In this document: positions 1 through 9,809 of the stretch, piece after piece | How positions within the stretch are numbered: the stretch's first letter is position 1 | How the letters are laid out: every line of letters begins with the position of its first letter | Source: Mucidula mucida | Taxonomy: Eukaryota > Basidiomycota > Agaricomycetes > Agaricales > Physalacriaceae | Direction of reading: 5' to 3' | Assembly (NCBI GenBank): GCA_015501055.1 | Contig: JADNYV010000476.1 | Span: 1-26,021 of the forward strand | DNA length: 26,021 nt | Made by a program: the position numbers and the translations under genes | Notes under the pieces: generated by a model | The model's database searches: none | The model's input: only the letters and a program-made list of their open reading frames with translations | What the model was told of the DNA's origin: nothing

Positions 1-115
1 CGGAGGTGCGCGGAGGGTCCATGAGGACCGATGGACGCTTTATTTTGATGGAGTCGAGCGACGGCGGGGGTGAAGTTGATGACGAGAATGTCAGAACTTG
101 TGACGTCGGGGGCGC

Positions 116-2618
116 ATGGAGGCCAAACTTGACGTGAAGGATAGAGGAACGGTGAGTTCTCGACCTAGATTTTTATCCTTCATTTCTAAATCGTTGCTAG
201 AACGAGGATCAAATCGTCAATGCCGTCAGCCACATTCTCTATAATGATCCATGCCGCCGATATGTGTTGTCCTTCACCGTCGAGGGCAACATGATGCGGT
301 TTTGGTACTTTTCTAGATCGCACATCGCCGTATCTGAAGACTTCAATTACCACGAGGTAGGTCGTTTTACATTGAAATTGTCGGCACTGTCTCATCGCTG
401 CTCTTAGAACCCGGAGGTTTTCATCAGATTCATCATTTTCATGACGTTCGCTACGCTTGAGGGACTTGGTTACGATCCGACGGTTACCCGACTTCGGGAT
501 GCAAAAGACGACGTTCAGTACCGATTCACCGTCGGCGACAAGGTTTACCAGACCGTCCGCTGCATCGATGAATCGAGTGCACTGGACATCATAACCCGCG
601 CAACAAGGGTATGGGCGGTGCAAGAGCTGGACGCTTACAATCAGCCTCTCGGTAAAACCGAGGTTTTGAAGGACGTTTGGCTTTATTTCGATGCTAAATC
701 GGAAGAGGACATTTCAAAACGAGATTTTCAAAGCGCTCGAGGATTTGGACAAAATTGGCGTTTCGGTGGATCAGCGCCCTCCGACTAGCCCTCCAGGCGT
801 ACCCATGGCCGAGGATGCTAAGCAGTACTTCATGACCATTGTGAAAGATATCGCTGTCCAGGTCAATGACCAGGATGACACCACCCTCGCACCCCCAGAC
901 GGTGCAGTCGAGTACTGCTACACTCCGCTACCCCAGAACGCTCCTGCCAAGGAAGCCACCGTTAAAGGCAGCCGCGGGAAAACGGCAGAGGCAAAGGCGA
1001 AGGCAAAGGGAAAGGGAAAGGCCGCCGCTAATACCGGCGTACGCAAGGCATCAGCGAAACCTCAGGCTACAGCACCTCTTGCCAAGGACTCGCCTGTCTA
1101 CCCACATACTCGGCGGACCCATCGGAGGATCGTTTTCGCGGAGGAATGTCAAACCTTATACACCATGAAGAATTATGGTGATTTCGCACTGGGATTAGCT
1201 CAACTTGTTTATGGTACGTCAAAAACTTTGACAAAGTGTTCGTTCTCATATGCCCGCAGGTCTCGATTATATGCGTTTGGCCGGGTTCATTCATCGGGAT
1301 ATCAGTCCTGGTAATTGCCTGATGTATATGGAGGAACGCCACATCAAGATTTCTGATCTGGAGTATGCACGCCGCTACGACTCTCAATGCCAGTCTATTC
1401 TTCCCCTCACTGTAAGTTGTGTCGACTGCTTTTGGTCTTTTTCTGATTGAGTTTTTCCAGGGCACTCCCGGATTCATGGCCGTCGAATATCAGGCCATGG
1501 AGCATTACTTCCCACCGGATTCGGCCGCCAAGCAGGGAAAGTCATGGAAGGATGTTCATACCACGGCACACCTGGAGGAGGAGGAGGAGGAGGAGGAGGA
1601 AAAATCCTGGTTTCAATTCAACTTCCTGCACGATGTGGAATCTGTCTTATGGATCCTTCTCTCCCACCTCCTCACCACGGTCCCTGATTGCCTTCACGCA
1701 GATGCCCCAGATGTCGTCGAAAAACACGGAGCGGTCCTTGTACTGTACGACGAGCTCTTTGATGGCTCCCTCAAAGGCTCTATGCAACGCCACAATTTCG
1801 TTCGAGACATCACAAAAGCCAAGATGCCTGCCTTCAAAAAAGCGCAGAAAGTGCTAGTTGCATTTTACAAAAAGGCAAATGCATTGCCTTTGTGCGCAGT
1901 CATGTCCGCCTTTGTATACCTTGTGAGCAGCTGCTACCAAGTGGTTGAGGACACGGTGCCGTGTCTCGGCCAGCCTACTCCGTACTGGGACCCCGCCCAC
2001 TTCAAACACGAGTTTTATCACCAATTTCACGACTTGTTCATGGAAATGCACCGCGGCATGGCCGGGGTGGGATATCGTGCAGCTCCGGAGCTCAAGGAGG
2101 CATCGAACGAACCGGGCCCTCCTTCACTCCCTACCGAACACGAAAGCAAAGACCAGATCGCGGCGAACCCAGACGCTGGCCCATCACAATCTCGCAAACG
2201 CCATGCCGACGTTTCCGTTGACGAGGCGCAGAAGAAGAAGCCCAAGACCGACACGGACGCTCAGCCATCGCGACCTGGGAAACGGCCCGCTGAAGACGCC
2301 GCCGTGCAGGCCGCCAAAAGGCCTAAGCGCGCTACTGCTCCAGCGGCCCAGCCGCTTAGACGGTCAACTAGGCTTAAGAGTGCAGCTTCATCCGATGCTA
2401 CGAAAGGGCTTAAAGCACCTGCGCGAAAGACGAAGCAAGCGCCGGCGAAGGCACATGCTCCTTCTGGGTCGGGATCATCGTCTGGTCAGGCTGGTACTTC
2501 CGCGGCGGGTACATCTGGTCAGCCCGCCGCTGCTGCTTCCTCTCGTCAGCTTCGAGGGGAAAGACCTGTGGCAGGTACTAAACGGGTCTCGAAGAGCAAG
2601 ACGAACAAGAAGTCTTGA
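116..2618 (+). pseudogene. FunK1-like fungal protein kinase, frame-broken
   Basis: This matches the fungal-specific FunK1 kinase family, which is expanded in mushrooms and of largely unknown role. Exons I can place are 201-356, 408-1213, 1260-1411 and 1461-2618, with introns of 46-52 bp at 357-407, 1214-1259 and 1412-1460. The family-typical N-terminal block ends in LGYDPTVTR. The catalytic loop IHRDISPGN has HRD at 1292-1300, the Mg site reads SDLEYA (DLE at 1355-1363, in place of DFG), and GTPGFMAVE follows at 1461. The C-terminal tail is rich in Lys, Arg, Ala and Ser with KKKPK- and KRPKR-like nuclear signals. One surplus T in the run 712-714 shifts the frame: family-like sequence stops after SEEDI and resumes at QNEIFKALEDL. 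The 5' end is unclear: an ATG at 116 fits the exon ending at 151, but upstream sequence is open only in another frame, so the gene may start outside the window. Confidence 0.8.
1575..1600 (+). repeat. GAG microsatellite within the kinase exon
   Basis: A run of GAG/GGA triplets encodes nine consecutive Glu between the activation segment and the conserved WFQFN..HDVES block of the FunK1 C-lobe. It stays in frame. Length polymorphism would add or remove Glu residues in a surface loop. Confidence 0.85.
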
Positions 2619-3470
2619 GCAATGGATGAGATGGAGTGTGGCGTCGATATATGATTCTTTCTGTCAGTTTGTTGTACTACTACTGTGATTGTGTGCCGTT
2701 CCTTTTTTATGATATTATGTACTATACGCTTATAAAACTTTTTGTACGAGTATCTTTCGAAGTCGGGTCCTCACGGGTAAATTCACCGAACATTTTCATG
2801 ATTGAGCTGGCCGGGCGACTAACGTCACGACGCTACATAGTAAGGGCTCTTTTCGTTCTACTTTGTCCTTAAACTTAGTCGCATTGTCCTAAAGAACTCC
2901 ACGGGACGTGCTCTTCACCTCGCGAGTCGCTGTTGACGGCTTGGCAAATTCTTGGCCGAAGCTGTGAGCAGTATGTTCTGTCGTCGCTTGCTCCTTAGGC
3001 CCGTTTCACTTCCTCCATTTTATTTATGTACTTAACAATCCTCAGCCTGGCCATCACCTCAAAAAAATATCTGATCTACAGCACATAAGTAGTAGCTCTT
3101 TCAAGGTCAGCATCTTACAGCAGAAGCTTTTCTTCTTCGTGTTCATTGTTGTCCTCACGGGGTCTTAGTGAACGTTGAATATCAACAAGGCGAACATCAT
3201 ATCAGAGGCACACACGTCGGTCTTTGTTGTTGGATTTATATGGTTACTTTCACTTAGCTATTGTACAATTAGACAACCCTGAATCATTAGACCACGGCCC
3301 CGCATCACAGTCAGGATAATGCGCCACAAAGTTAACCAAGACGGTAAGAGTCCAAGATGAAAACAACGTGCTCAATTCTGTCAGAGGCAGTTACACGATG
3401 TGCCGAGCGAGCCGGACGAACCGGAGAAGGAAAGAGATGTATTTCCTGGAGAATATGAATGCGTGTAATG
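2619..3470. other. Intergenic, no gene seen; contains a duplicated segment
   Basis: This stretch follows the kinase stop codon. It is AT-richer than the coding DNA and holds no ORF with family character. The only structure I can support is the segment at 2950-3204, which recurs at 19108-19362. Confidence 0.5.
2950..3204 (+). repeat. Dispersed duplicate segment, copy A
   Basis: This is diverged but clearly related to 19108-19362 in the same orientation. Shared blocks in the same order include TGGCCGAAGCTGTGA, GGTCAGC.TCTTA, CAGAAGCTTTT, TCTTAGTGAACGT and TATCAACAAGG. No reading frame is conserved between the copies, so it looks like non-coding or decayed DNA. It lies on the 3' side of F-box copy A, whereas its partner lies on the 5' side of F-box copy B. 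Confidence 0.7.
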
Positions 3471-3472
3471 TA

Positions 3473-3716
3473 CTGTAGTGTTTCAACCGTAGGTTCGCAG
3501 CTTGTGACCCGATATGCTGTGAACTTACAGTGAACAGCTTCACAGACCCTTAAATTCCCTTATTTGGACAGGCCCGCCACAGGCGGGACCTGAAATTTCC
3601 ACTTTTGGATGCTTGTGCCTGGCTAAGAGGCTCCGTGACGCAATATGCTATATGTATAGGTTCGGTTCGTGAGGCAGCGTGACCCGATATGAGAATATAC
3701 GGTTGAAACGCTACAG
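3473..3716. mobile_element. Small non-autonomous TIR element (MITE), TA-flanked
   Basis: The ends are 19-bp inverted repeats, CTGTAGYGTTTCAACCGTA, at 3473-3491 and 3698-3716 with one mismatch. Each end is flanked by TA (3471-3472 and 3717-3718), the target-duplication pattern of Tc1/mariner-type transposons. The 244-bp element has no coding capacity. Just inside each end lies the direct repeat GTGACCCGATATG (near 3504-3516 and 3678-3690), which could be an internal transposase-binding site or a relic of internal duplication. The superfamily is inferred from the TA flanks only. Confidence 0.75.
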
Positions 3717-3718
3717 TA

Positions 3719-4083
3719 CTTTCTGGCAAGCGAGTACCTTACATTCGCTTTGAGGCGTGTAGCATCTACGGCAGCTCCAACATTTTCTCCGTGCAACTAC
3801 ACTAGCAGTGGTGGCGGTGGTAGTATCATTAATATCAATTGCGGCTCGGTCCTCTATAGGTTACTATGTACTTATGCTTCATTACTTTCTTCAAGCTTCA
3901 CGATTGAGCATACAGCTGTTTCAAGATTGAGCTTTGCAGCTGAGCAGGAGATATCTTCACGATAACAGTGAGAGAGACTTTCATTCTACTCAATGTAAAT
4001 ATTGAATTTCTGAATTCTCAAAAGTACTAGAGTAGTGTGGACAAGGACAATGAACAACTGGTCGTCATAAGGAAAATGGTTTG
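3719..4083. other. Intergenic, nothing recognised
   Basis: A short open frame here is of low complexity (poly-Gly and Ser-rich) and matches no family I know. I see no promoter or RNA gene that I can support. Confidence 0.4.
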
Positions 4084-5260
4084 CTATAGGTATGGCGCTT
4101 CGAGTATGATGATCATTGACGAGGACGTTGCGGCAGATTCTCTCCACTCAAAACTAAATGTCCCAATGTTCTCCAACGGGTCATCGCACCCAAAGTACCG
4201 CTTTCCCGATTCCGGCAAATGTGTTTCAAGGAACCATGTCTGGATGTTGCTCTTCATCTGCATCTCGTCGGAGTTGTCCAGCCATGATATATCCCAATAC
4301 CAGCCCCTGTGCACAAACCTTAGGGAAAACACAAGCAACAGTTCCTCCAGGTCCAGTTTGAGCAACACCCTGTCAAGATCCCAGCACTGCAACCTAGTTA
4401 ATGGCATCTGTATATAATCCCATTGTGACCCAAATTGGAATGTAAGGGTCAAGGACCCAAGACTTGAAGATGTCTATGCAATATTTGCCAGGGTCTGGGT
4501 GCACCACCACAGCGATGTGTTGTGTGCCTCCCACTCTTTGGTTAATCTTACACCTAATTCAAGAGTTCATACGCCTCCGACACACCGTAGGGGTGGGAGG
4601 GTATTGCCTTGATAATGAACAGATATAAGCAAGTGATCAAATACTACACCGGAGACTCACGAGTTATCATTCCAGGACCAAAAGCAGAATCCAATACACC
4701 GAGATGCAGTTCCTCCAGGTCATTGCGCTCTATGAATCGAAGGATGCGTTCGAGGTACACAGTTGTTTCAATTTGAGAGTGAATCATATGTTTATAAATC
4801 ATATAGAATGCCCGAATATCATACAGCGGCGAGTAATTCTTGCTCAGCAACAGATCAAAGAATAGCCAGTCGTCGCTGGTCTTCAGCTTCATGTGCAGTT
4901 CGTCGACGCATAGAAACACCGACTTGCTGTTCTTCCAAGTCCCACAACGTCAAAGTCGGTTATGTGCTCAGAGTGCTCAACTTTGTCGTCGCTGAAACTG
5001 GGGTTCAAATGAAGGTCCTCCAAGCGGAGCACATCAAGGTTTACAACAGCATAGAGGATGACGAGCAAGATTGACATGGTTAACGTGCATGATTTAACCT
5101 CCAAACAGGTGATGTGACACTGTTGTAGCGCGCGGTGGATGGCTTGGGGTTCGTGGAACAGATAAAAGTCAAGCTTGTGCAGACATAGATGGGATAGATT
5201 GGGCATGTGGGATATTGTGGCGACAAAGGCTGGCAGGGCAGGAGAACGAGAGAACAGAGA
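4084..5260 (-). pseudogene. F-box/LRR-family gene copy A, 5'-truncated by an LTR
   Basis: The protein fragments align block by block with copy B at 17350-18620: NLSHLCLHKLDFYLFHEP, the ILYAVVNLDVLRLEDLHLN leucine-rich stretch, FLCVDELHMKLKT.DDW and FIERNDLEELHLG. Read on the minus strand, it enters directly from the LTR boundary at 5260, so the F-box and N-terminal region are missing. Relative to copy B, one base is absent in the codons after ITDFDV (about 4945-4950), which shifts the frame. The intron starting GTGAGT near 4660 corresponds to the copy B intron. A C-terminal open segment (4084-4452) with LEELLLVFSLR-like leucine-rich text is preserved here and lost from copy B. F-box proteins are substrate adaptors of SCF ubiquitin ligases; this copy cannot make one. 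Confidence 0.7.
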
Positions 5261-5790
5261 TGTTAGCGACTGACTAAGCCACGAGACTCAACCAGGTACC
5301 ACAGCAAGAACTAAAGAAGAAAACGTTCGTGTTCGTAAGACTAGGCTAGGCCAGGTGTATAAACGAGATCGGAACTAAAGTACAATGATACTATACTACT
5401 GCTTATATACTAGTAAGCCTGTGTTTGGGACTCCTTGTCCATACATGTTTCCGCTAGGGATAACTCCACGCCCTTGACCCAGTGTTGTATGCTACTAGTC
5501 CATGAAACCATTAAATACAAGTGGTAACTGCATGTAAGTAATAATACTGAAACGACCATGTGTGCTACAAGTGTCGGTGGTGTGTATACAATAGGAAGTC
5601 CATGAGGTATCGGCATATATGATGTCATCCATGTGTTGGGTGTGTGTCCAACATGAGTACGGCTTCGGTAATGAAAAGGAGTATGATCGGTGACAAAACA
5701 GATGATGAAACGGTCCATTGGTTGATAAGACAAGCCCCCCGATAAGATATGATAAGATGTGAAAATGTGAAAATATGGCGATTCATAACA
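5261..5790 (-). repeat. LTR, left copy (3' LTR of the element)
   Basis: 530 bp, TG...CA bounded and collinear with 11247-11772. By eye I count about 27 substitutions and a few 1-bp indels between the copies. It directly interrupts F-box copy A on its left. Three GATAAG motifs (5724-5729, 5741-5746, 5751-5756) lie at the start of U3 in element orientation. Confidence 0.95.
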
Positions 5791-5803
5791 TCACCCCCTC
5801 CTT
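5791..5803 (-). promoter_or_regulatory. Polypurine tract (plus-strand primer)
   Basis: On the minus strand this reads AAGGAGGGGGTGA, immediately before the TG of the 3' LTR. That is the expected position and composition for the RNase H-resistant purine primer of plus-strand DNA synthesis. Confidence 0.8.
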
Positions 5804-5897
5804 AAGGCGCAAGTTCCATTCTGCGCCAGAGTTGCTCTATGAGGGCTGCAGAGGGTAACATGATGTCAAGGGGTTCAGTATCAGGTGGTGGCATGGG

Positions 5898-7148
5898 TCA
5901 GAATAGATGTGATGGAAATTGTGACATGGGGACTTCAATGCGAGCAAGCGCGGGTGGCTTCGGCTTGTTTGGATATTGTTGGTGGAAATCGCTGATAGCT
6001 TCGTCGGCATTTTTGAGATTGCATGCCGGTTCCCATGTCTGCTCGTGTGTGCCATAACCCTTCCAGTGAACCTTGTATTGAAAACCCCCGCGGTACTTTC
6101 GGGAATTAACCACTTTCTCAACCTCCCATTTCGGTTCGGCTCCTTCCAGCACAGGTGGTGGACGCGTGTCTCGGGGTTGTGTCGGAAATTGGGGCTTGTG
6201 GTAAGGCGTCAACAGGGCCTCATTGAACACGGGATGGATGCTTTTCCACGTGTGAGGAATCTGGAGCTTGTAAGAGCTCGTCCCAACTTTCTTGATCACT
6301 TTGAACGGCCCGAAGCGTTTGTCATCGAGCTTCTTCATTGGTCGGTCTGTGCTGAGATTTGTCCCTTCCAGCCATACTTTGTCGCCCGCCTTGTATTCTA
6401 CTGCGTCTGTCCGCTTCCTGTCATAAAACCGTTTCATATCCTTCTTTGCCATCTTCAATGCTGACCCCACTTCGTCCCATGTTTTCCTCATGCCATCGGC
6501 AAACTTCTGCGCAGTCTCGTTTCTCGATGCCGTTTTTGGAGCGGTGCCTTTGTAGGGATGTCTGCCGATATCTGCGAAGAACGGAGTAACTTTGGTCGCC
6601 GAGTGAACTCGATCATTGTAAACGAATTCAGCAGAGGGTAGCCATTCGTGCCAGTTGTTCTGATGGTAGTTGACAAATAACCGTAAGAAATGTTCTATCT
6701 CTTGGTTCAGCCGTTCCGTCTGCCCATTTGCCTGTGGATGATACGCTGTTGTAAAGTTTCCTTGTATGCCCAACAACCGGTACAACTCCTTCATGAAACG
6801 CAAGTGGTATTGTGGACCGCGATCATGTATCATCTGTCGTGGCATCCCATGTATGGGGAAAATGCGATCACGGTAAATGCGGGCCATGCCTTCCGACGTC
6901 AGAGTGGTGTGTGTTGGTATGATGCGTAATCGCTTTGTGAAATGGTCCACGAACGTGCTGATCGCGTTATATCCTCCTGATTCCGGCAGTTCTCCAATCA
7001 TGTCCGTCCCTACTATCTCCCATGGCTCGCTTGGCACATCAATAGGATGAAGAGGTGCAGCCGGCTTCGTGCGATGTACTTTGTAACCTGGCATTTTTGA
7101 CACCCTTCTACGTATTCTCGGACGTCTCGGCTGATTCCTGGCCACCAA
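5898..7148 (-). pseudogene. pol part 4: integrase core and chromodomain
   Basis: Retroviral-type integrase catalytic core followed by a chromodomain. Counting from 7148, the catalytic residues are D49 (GTDMIG), D109 (HDRGPQ) and E145 (QTERLNQE), with exactly 35 residues between the second Asp and the Glu, as expected for DD(35)E. The C-terminal integrase part contains the YKAGDKVWLE...KRFGPFKVIKKVG...YKLQIP segment typical of gypsy elements. A chromodomain covers roughly residues 335-395 (WEVEKVVNSR...YKVHWKGY...TWEP), which in this family targets integration to marked chromatin. The piece ends at a stop at 5898, about 95 bp before the polypurine tract. Its true N-terminus is joined by a frame break near 7086-7090 to the zinc-binding domain upstream; the first codons are out-of-frame lead-in. 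Confidence 0.9.
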
Positions 7149-7699
7149 TAGGTACGTGTAATCAGCTCGAGGGTCTTGTATCGTCCGGGATGCCCTGCAA
7201 GCTGTGCGTCATGATGCATTCCGATAACTTTTCCCCGCAATTCCTTGTCCTTCGGTATGTAAATACGATCTTTCCACATAATAAGTCCATTTTCCTTCTC
7301 TTCCCATCCTTTTTCTTTGTTTTCTAATGCTTTTTGTACGTATCTGTCTTTGTTTCCTTTTCTTTGTTTGATTTTGTTAAGTAATTCGTCCTCTGGTGTA
7401 TCTACTGTATGTAAAGAGAATTGAATTTGTGAAATAAAAAACTCTGGCTTGAGTAAAACAACATTTTCGTTATCTTTTTCCCCCTTCTCAAGGCCTGTCA
7501 TCCTTGACAAGGCATCAGCTTTCCCCATTATCTTGCCCGGCTTGTGAATCATCTGTATGTCATACTCCGCCAACTCCGTAACCCATCTCGCCTGCCTCCG
7601 ATTCAACTTCTGTGGCTTCCGGAAGTACTGGAGGTTTTGATGATCGGTAAACACCTCCACCGTTTCCTTTGCTCCAAGGAGATATTGTCTCCAGTGTCA
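7013..7699 (-). pseudogene. pol part 3: RNase H C-terminus and integrase zinc-binding domain
   Basis: The segment resumes the RNase H domain at HWRQYLLGAKE, after a one-base loss near 7695-7700, and carries the conserved FTDHQNLQYF and GKADALSR blocks. It then enters the integrase N-terminal zinc finger: HHDAQLAGHPG, about 30 residues, then CQKC, an H-H-C-C pattern. Sense ends near 7087-7090, where a second one-base loss shifts the frame; the remaining codons to 7013 are out-of-frame read-through. It overlaps the next piece. Confidence 0.88.
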
Positions 7700-9165
7700 A
7701 TTGAGTCCATAATAGCCATCATCTCTTTGTCATAGATCTCATAATTGCGCTCTACTTCGTTCAGCGCGCGAGACCGAAAGGCTACTGGTCTCCATTTTCC
7801 GTCAACCAACTGGGAAAGAACCGCCCCGTTCGCATAGTTCGAGGAGTCTGCCTCGACTCGAAACTTGCCGTCGTCGCGTGGTACGATCAGAACGGGTTCT
7901 TCCGTCATCCTCCGTTTCAACTCCTCAAACGCCTCGTGCTGCTCCATGCCCCAAACCCACTTGCCCTTCCCGGTTAGCGATGTCAATGGCTTCGCTACTC
8001 CCGCAAATCCCCGGATGAAACGTCGGTAGAAGTTGCAGAAGCCCAGGAATGACTGTACTTCCTTCTTCTTCGTCGGCTCCTTCCATTCCTTCACTACGGC
8101 CACTTTTGCCGGATCCATCTTCACTTCTCCTCCTCCAACAATAACTCCTAAGTAGTCTACAGTATGTGCCTCAAAACTACATTTCTCGGGTTTTAAATAC
8201 AACTTATTTACTCGTAATATTTCTAATACCCTTCGTACAATCTGTCTATGCTCCTCGAGAGTGTTCGTAAAGATAAGTATATCGTCCAAGTAAACGATAA
8301 CATGTCCGTCGTCAATCAATTCCTTCAGAATGTGATTCATGAACGATTGGAACGTTGCCGGCGAGTTTGTAAGTCCGAAGAACATGACTGAGGGCTCGAA
8401 CAGGCCTCGGTTTGTTCTAAACGCCGCTTTCCACTCATCACCTTCTTTGATCCGGATGTTATTGTAACCCCATCGGACATCCATCTTCGTGAAAACCTTT
8501 GCTCCCTTCAACTTGTCGATAAGCTCCTGAATCAACGGCAAGGGGTATCGGTTCTTGATTGTCATGTCGTTCAACTTCCAATAATCCTGCACTGGCCGAA
8601 GGCTTCCGTCCTTCTTCTTGACAAAGAAGAAGGGTGACGCCATAGGTGAAATTGACGGCCGTATACGTCCCGTCCGTATGTTTTCTTCCAGGAACTCATC
8701 TAACGCCTTCTGCTCGGATGGACTAAGGGGATAAACCTTGCAGTCAACCGGTTTGGAACCAGGCGTAAGTTCTATCGCGTGATCCCAGGGTCTTCGCTCC
8801 GGTAACTTGTCAAAGTCCGCCTTGCTGAATACATCGGAAAATTCCTCGATGTAAGGTGCAGCAGCGGATGAAGGCTGTTGTGATCTCAGCTTTTCTCCGC
8901 TTTTGCGATAGTTGTCCCAGTCCATCCAGAACAAACGCTCTCCCTCTTCCAACTTCTCTTCTATGTCTTCTCCTTCATCTTCCGGTGAGTTATACTCGGG
9001 TAGGTAGCCGCAACGGTCTGGGCATCGATCAAAAGTCAATGTGGATTCCGTCCAGTTGATCGTGGGGTTGTGATATCGTAACCAATCTAGCCCCAAAAAG
9101 ATGCTTGTTTTGCCAAGATTGGTGACGGCCAACTCAATCTTTTCTGCGTGATCGCCGATCTTCAT
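7603..9165 (-). pseudogene. pol part 2: reverse transcriptase and RNase H N-terminus
   Basis: Gypsy-type RT with all core motifs. Counting from 9165, these are SPFFFVKKKDGSLRPVQDY at about 178-195, FTKMDV with catalytic D229, MFFGLTNSPATFQ near 261-273, and YLDD at 292-295. The first 30 residues finish the protease domain (FLGLDWLRYHNP is the conserved protease C-terminal motif). RNase H begins around FRVEADSSNYANGAVLSQ and breaks after EIYDKEMMAIMDSI near 7700; the last residues to 7603 are out of frame. The initial ATG overlaps the upstream stop as ATGA (9162-9165). Homology runs straight across, so I read this as a one-base deletion rather than a true start. Confidence 0.92.
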
Positions 9166-9809
9166 CCGACCTCCACAAAACCTTCGATTGCTCCTCCCTC
9201 GTTTAGGGTTCCATCCGCATTGTAGACAGGAAGCTTGACCGGTAACTCCTTGATCGGGAGTCCGTTCTTCTCGACGAATTCTTTATTGACACAAGAACCC
9301 GTTGCTCCACTGTCAAGAAGGGCACTCATTTCCCATTCAGAGCCTGTGTGTACGCTCTCTATGGTTACTCGGAGTTTCATGTCCTGCCCCTTTGTTCCCC
9401 GGATGTACTTCCTCGACTTTTTTAACTCCGTCACAACTTCCACCGCAGCTTCCTTTGTCAACGCTCTGATCGCCATCACCTTCTCCTCCGTCGCTTCTCT
9501 CTCTCTCCGCTCCGGCATCCATGCTCTCAAAATTCCCACTGCTCTCGGTACGTCATCCTCTCTTAGCCGTTGTGCGATCCACTCGGGCGTATTTGGCTCA
9601 AATCTTTCTTTCGCAGGTTTTGGTGGTAAAGTCGTCGATGATATTTTAGATGTTTCAGTACCCGTACTGTAAATAGATTCTGCATCTGACAACCCTTTCC
9701 TTAATGACTGCTCCGGCAGGACTGCGTCTACTGCGGGAGTTTCGCAAAACCCAGCTCTTCGGCCAACTTCTTCTTCTCCTTGTCGTTCATTTCGGTCCAT
9801 AAACCCCAA
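9162..9809 (-). pseudogene. pol part 1: linker and aspartic protease
   Basis: The active-site motif ALLDSGATGSCV (D166 counting from 9809) identifies the retropepsin-type protease that cleaves the Gag-Pol polyprotein. About 150 charged residues precede it as a linker. The frame lies at -1 relative to the end of gag and overlaps it, so expression as Gag-Pol would use the frameshift signal at 9711-9752. The segment runs into TGA at 9162-9164 in the middle of the protease domain, one base out of frame with the RT piece. No initiator is proposed: 9809 is a TTG and only marks an upper bound for the frame. Confidence 0.85.
9711..9752 (-). promoter_or_regulatory. Candidate -1 ribosomal frameshift signal, gag/pol
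   Basis: On the minus strand, heptamer GGGTTTT (9752-9746) fits X XXY YYZ exactly in the gag-knuckle frame (CTG GGT TTT). A 6-nt spacer GCGAAA (9745-9740) follows. Then CTCCCGCAG (9739-9731) and CTGCCGGAG (9719-9711) can pair as two 4-bp helices around one C-C mismatch, with an 11-nt loop holding the gag stop TAG (9730-9728). Shifting back one base enters the protease frame. Slip site, spacing, stem and stop position all fit the established mechanism; efficiency is not known. Confidence 0.75.

Noticed and set aside
186..623. Minus-strand ORF of 145 codons
   Set aside because: It lies antisense to FunK1 exons with matching family motifs and intron borders on the + strand; the ORF has no recognisable content.
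9162..9165. ATGA stop-start overlap at the protease/RT junction as a coupled reinitiation signal
   Set aside because: The overlap falls inside the protease domain and homology continues directly across it, so a one-base deletion is simpler than two separate proteins.
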